Assembly: GCF_024124745.1 (NCBI RefSeq)
Contig: NZ_JAMXRU010000003.1
Coordinates: forward strand, 17,523 to 81,522
DNA from: Aeromicrobium sp. CnD17-E
GTDB lineage: Bacteria; Actinomycetota; Actinomycetes; Propionibacteriales; Nocardioidaceae
Length of the DNA stretch: 64,000 bases
Reading direction: 5' to 3'
In this document: in pieces, positions 64,000 to 64,000 of the stretch
How positions within the stretch are numbered: position 1 is the first letter of the stretch
How the letters are laid out: each line of letters opens with the position of its first letter
Notes under the pieces: model-generated
Seen by the model: the letters and a program-made list of their open reading frames with translations, nothing else
Told to the model about the DNA's origin: nothing
Databases searched by the model: none
Made by a program: the position numbers and the translations under genes

Positions 64000-64000
64000 G

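Overview
The window is a high-GC (about 70%) chromosome segment with tightly packed, often ATGA/GTGA-overlapping genes. The order miaA-dapF-hflX-(dinG-type helicase)-lexA/LysM-nrdR-nrdJ is the classic actinobacterial arrangement. With RecBCD, BluB, a class II ribonucleotide reductase and a Tat-type phosphodiesterase, it suggests a free-living actinobacterium of the Nocardioides/Aeromicrobium kind. That genus-level guess is inference; phylum level is secure. No rRNA, tRNA, CRISPR array, integrase or insertion sequence was seen.

Layout. 1-3484: osmoprotection (partial choline dehydrogenase betA, BCCT transporter). 3637-8217: bluB, a PhoD-like phosphatase coupled to a Tat-exported NPP-type phosphodiesterase, and a secreted GH6 glycoside hydrolase. 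8226-12446: membrane Ser/Thr kinase and FHA protein (overlapping pair), ohr with a palindromic operator, and an unknown gene. 12514-21837: a YtxH/LEA-like protein and the recC-recB-recD operon. 22023-25966: a DUF6318 lipoprotein, an exported unknown protein, a subtilase, and two small zinc-ribbon proteins.

25972-36077 is the most interesting part. A FecBCD-type metallophore/cobalamin ABC importer is transcribed divergently from two ABC exporter genes, a 38-codon peptide gene, a fused Ocin-ThiF/YcaO maturase and a second, degenerate YcaO-like protein. A near-perfect FUR-family box (28889-28903) lies between the two arms. I read this as a metal-regulated RiPP locus in which a His-rich, Cys-free peptide is heterocyclised by YcaO, exported, and re-imported with bound metal: a candidate ribosomal metallophore. 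The genes are seen; the joint function is inference.

36085-37778 holds a RibD-domain reductase, an Excalibur-domain protein and a broken DUF4352 gene. 38098-50374 is a defence island: an unknown coiled-coil protein behind a decayed helicase fragment, a DUF4420-Z1-MORC operon, a restriction endonuclease with duplicated N-terminal modules, vsr, dcm, a small protein carrying the same module, and an OLD-family nuclease. 50563-63999 is core genome: nrdJ and nrdR with paired NrdR boxes, a VOC protein, a glutamine amidotransferase, the SOS-boxed LysM/lexA divergon, a DinG-like helicase, four tandem 158-bp inverted-repeat units, hflX, dapF, miaA, a small antitoxin-like protein and a partial extradiol-dioxygenase-like gene.
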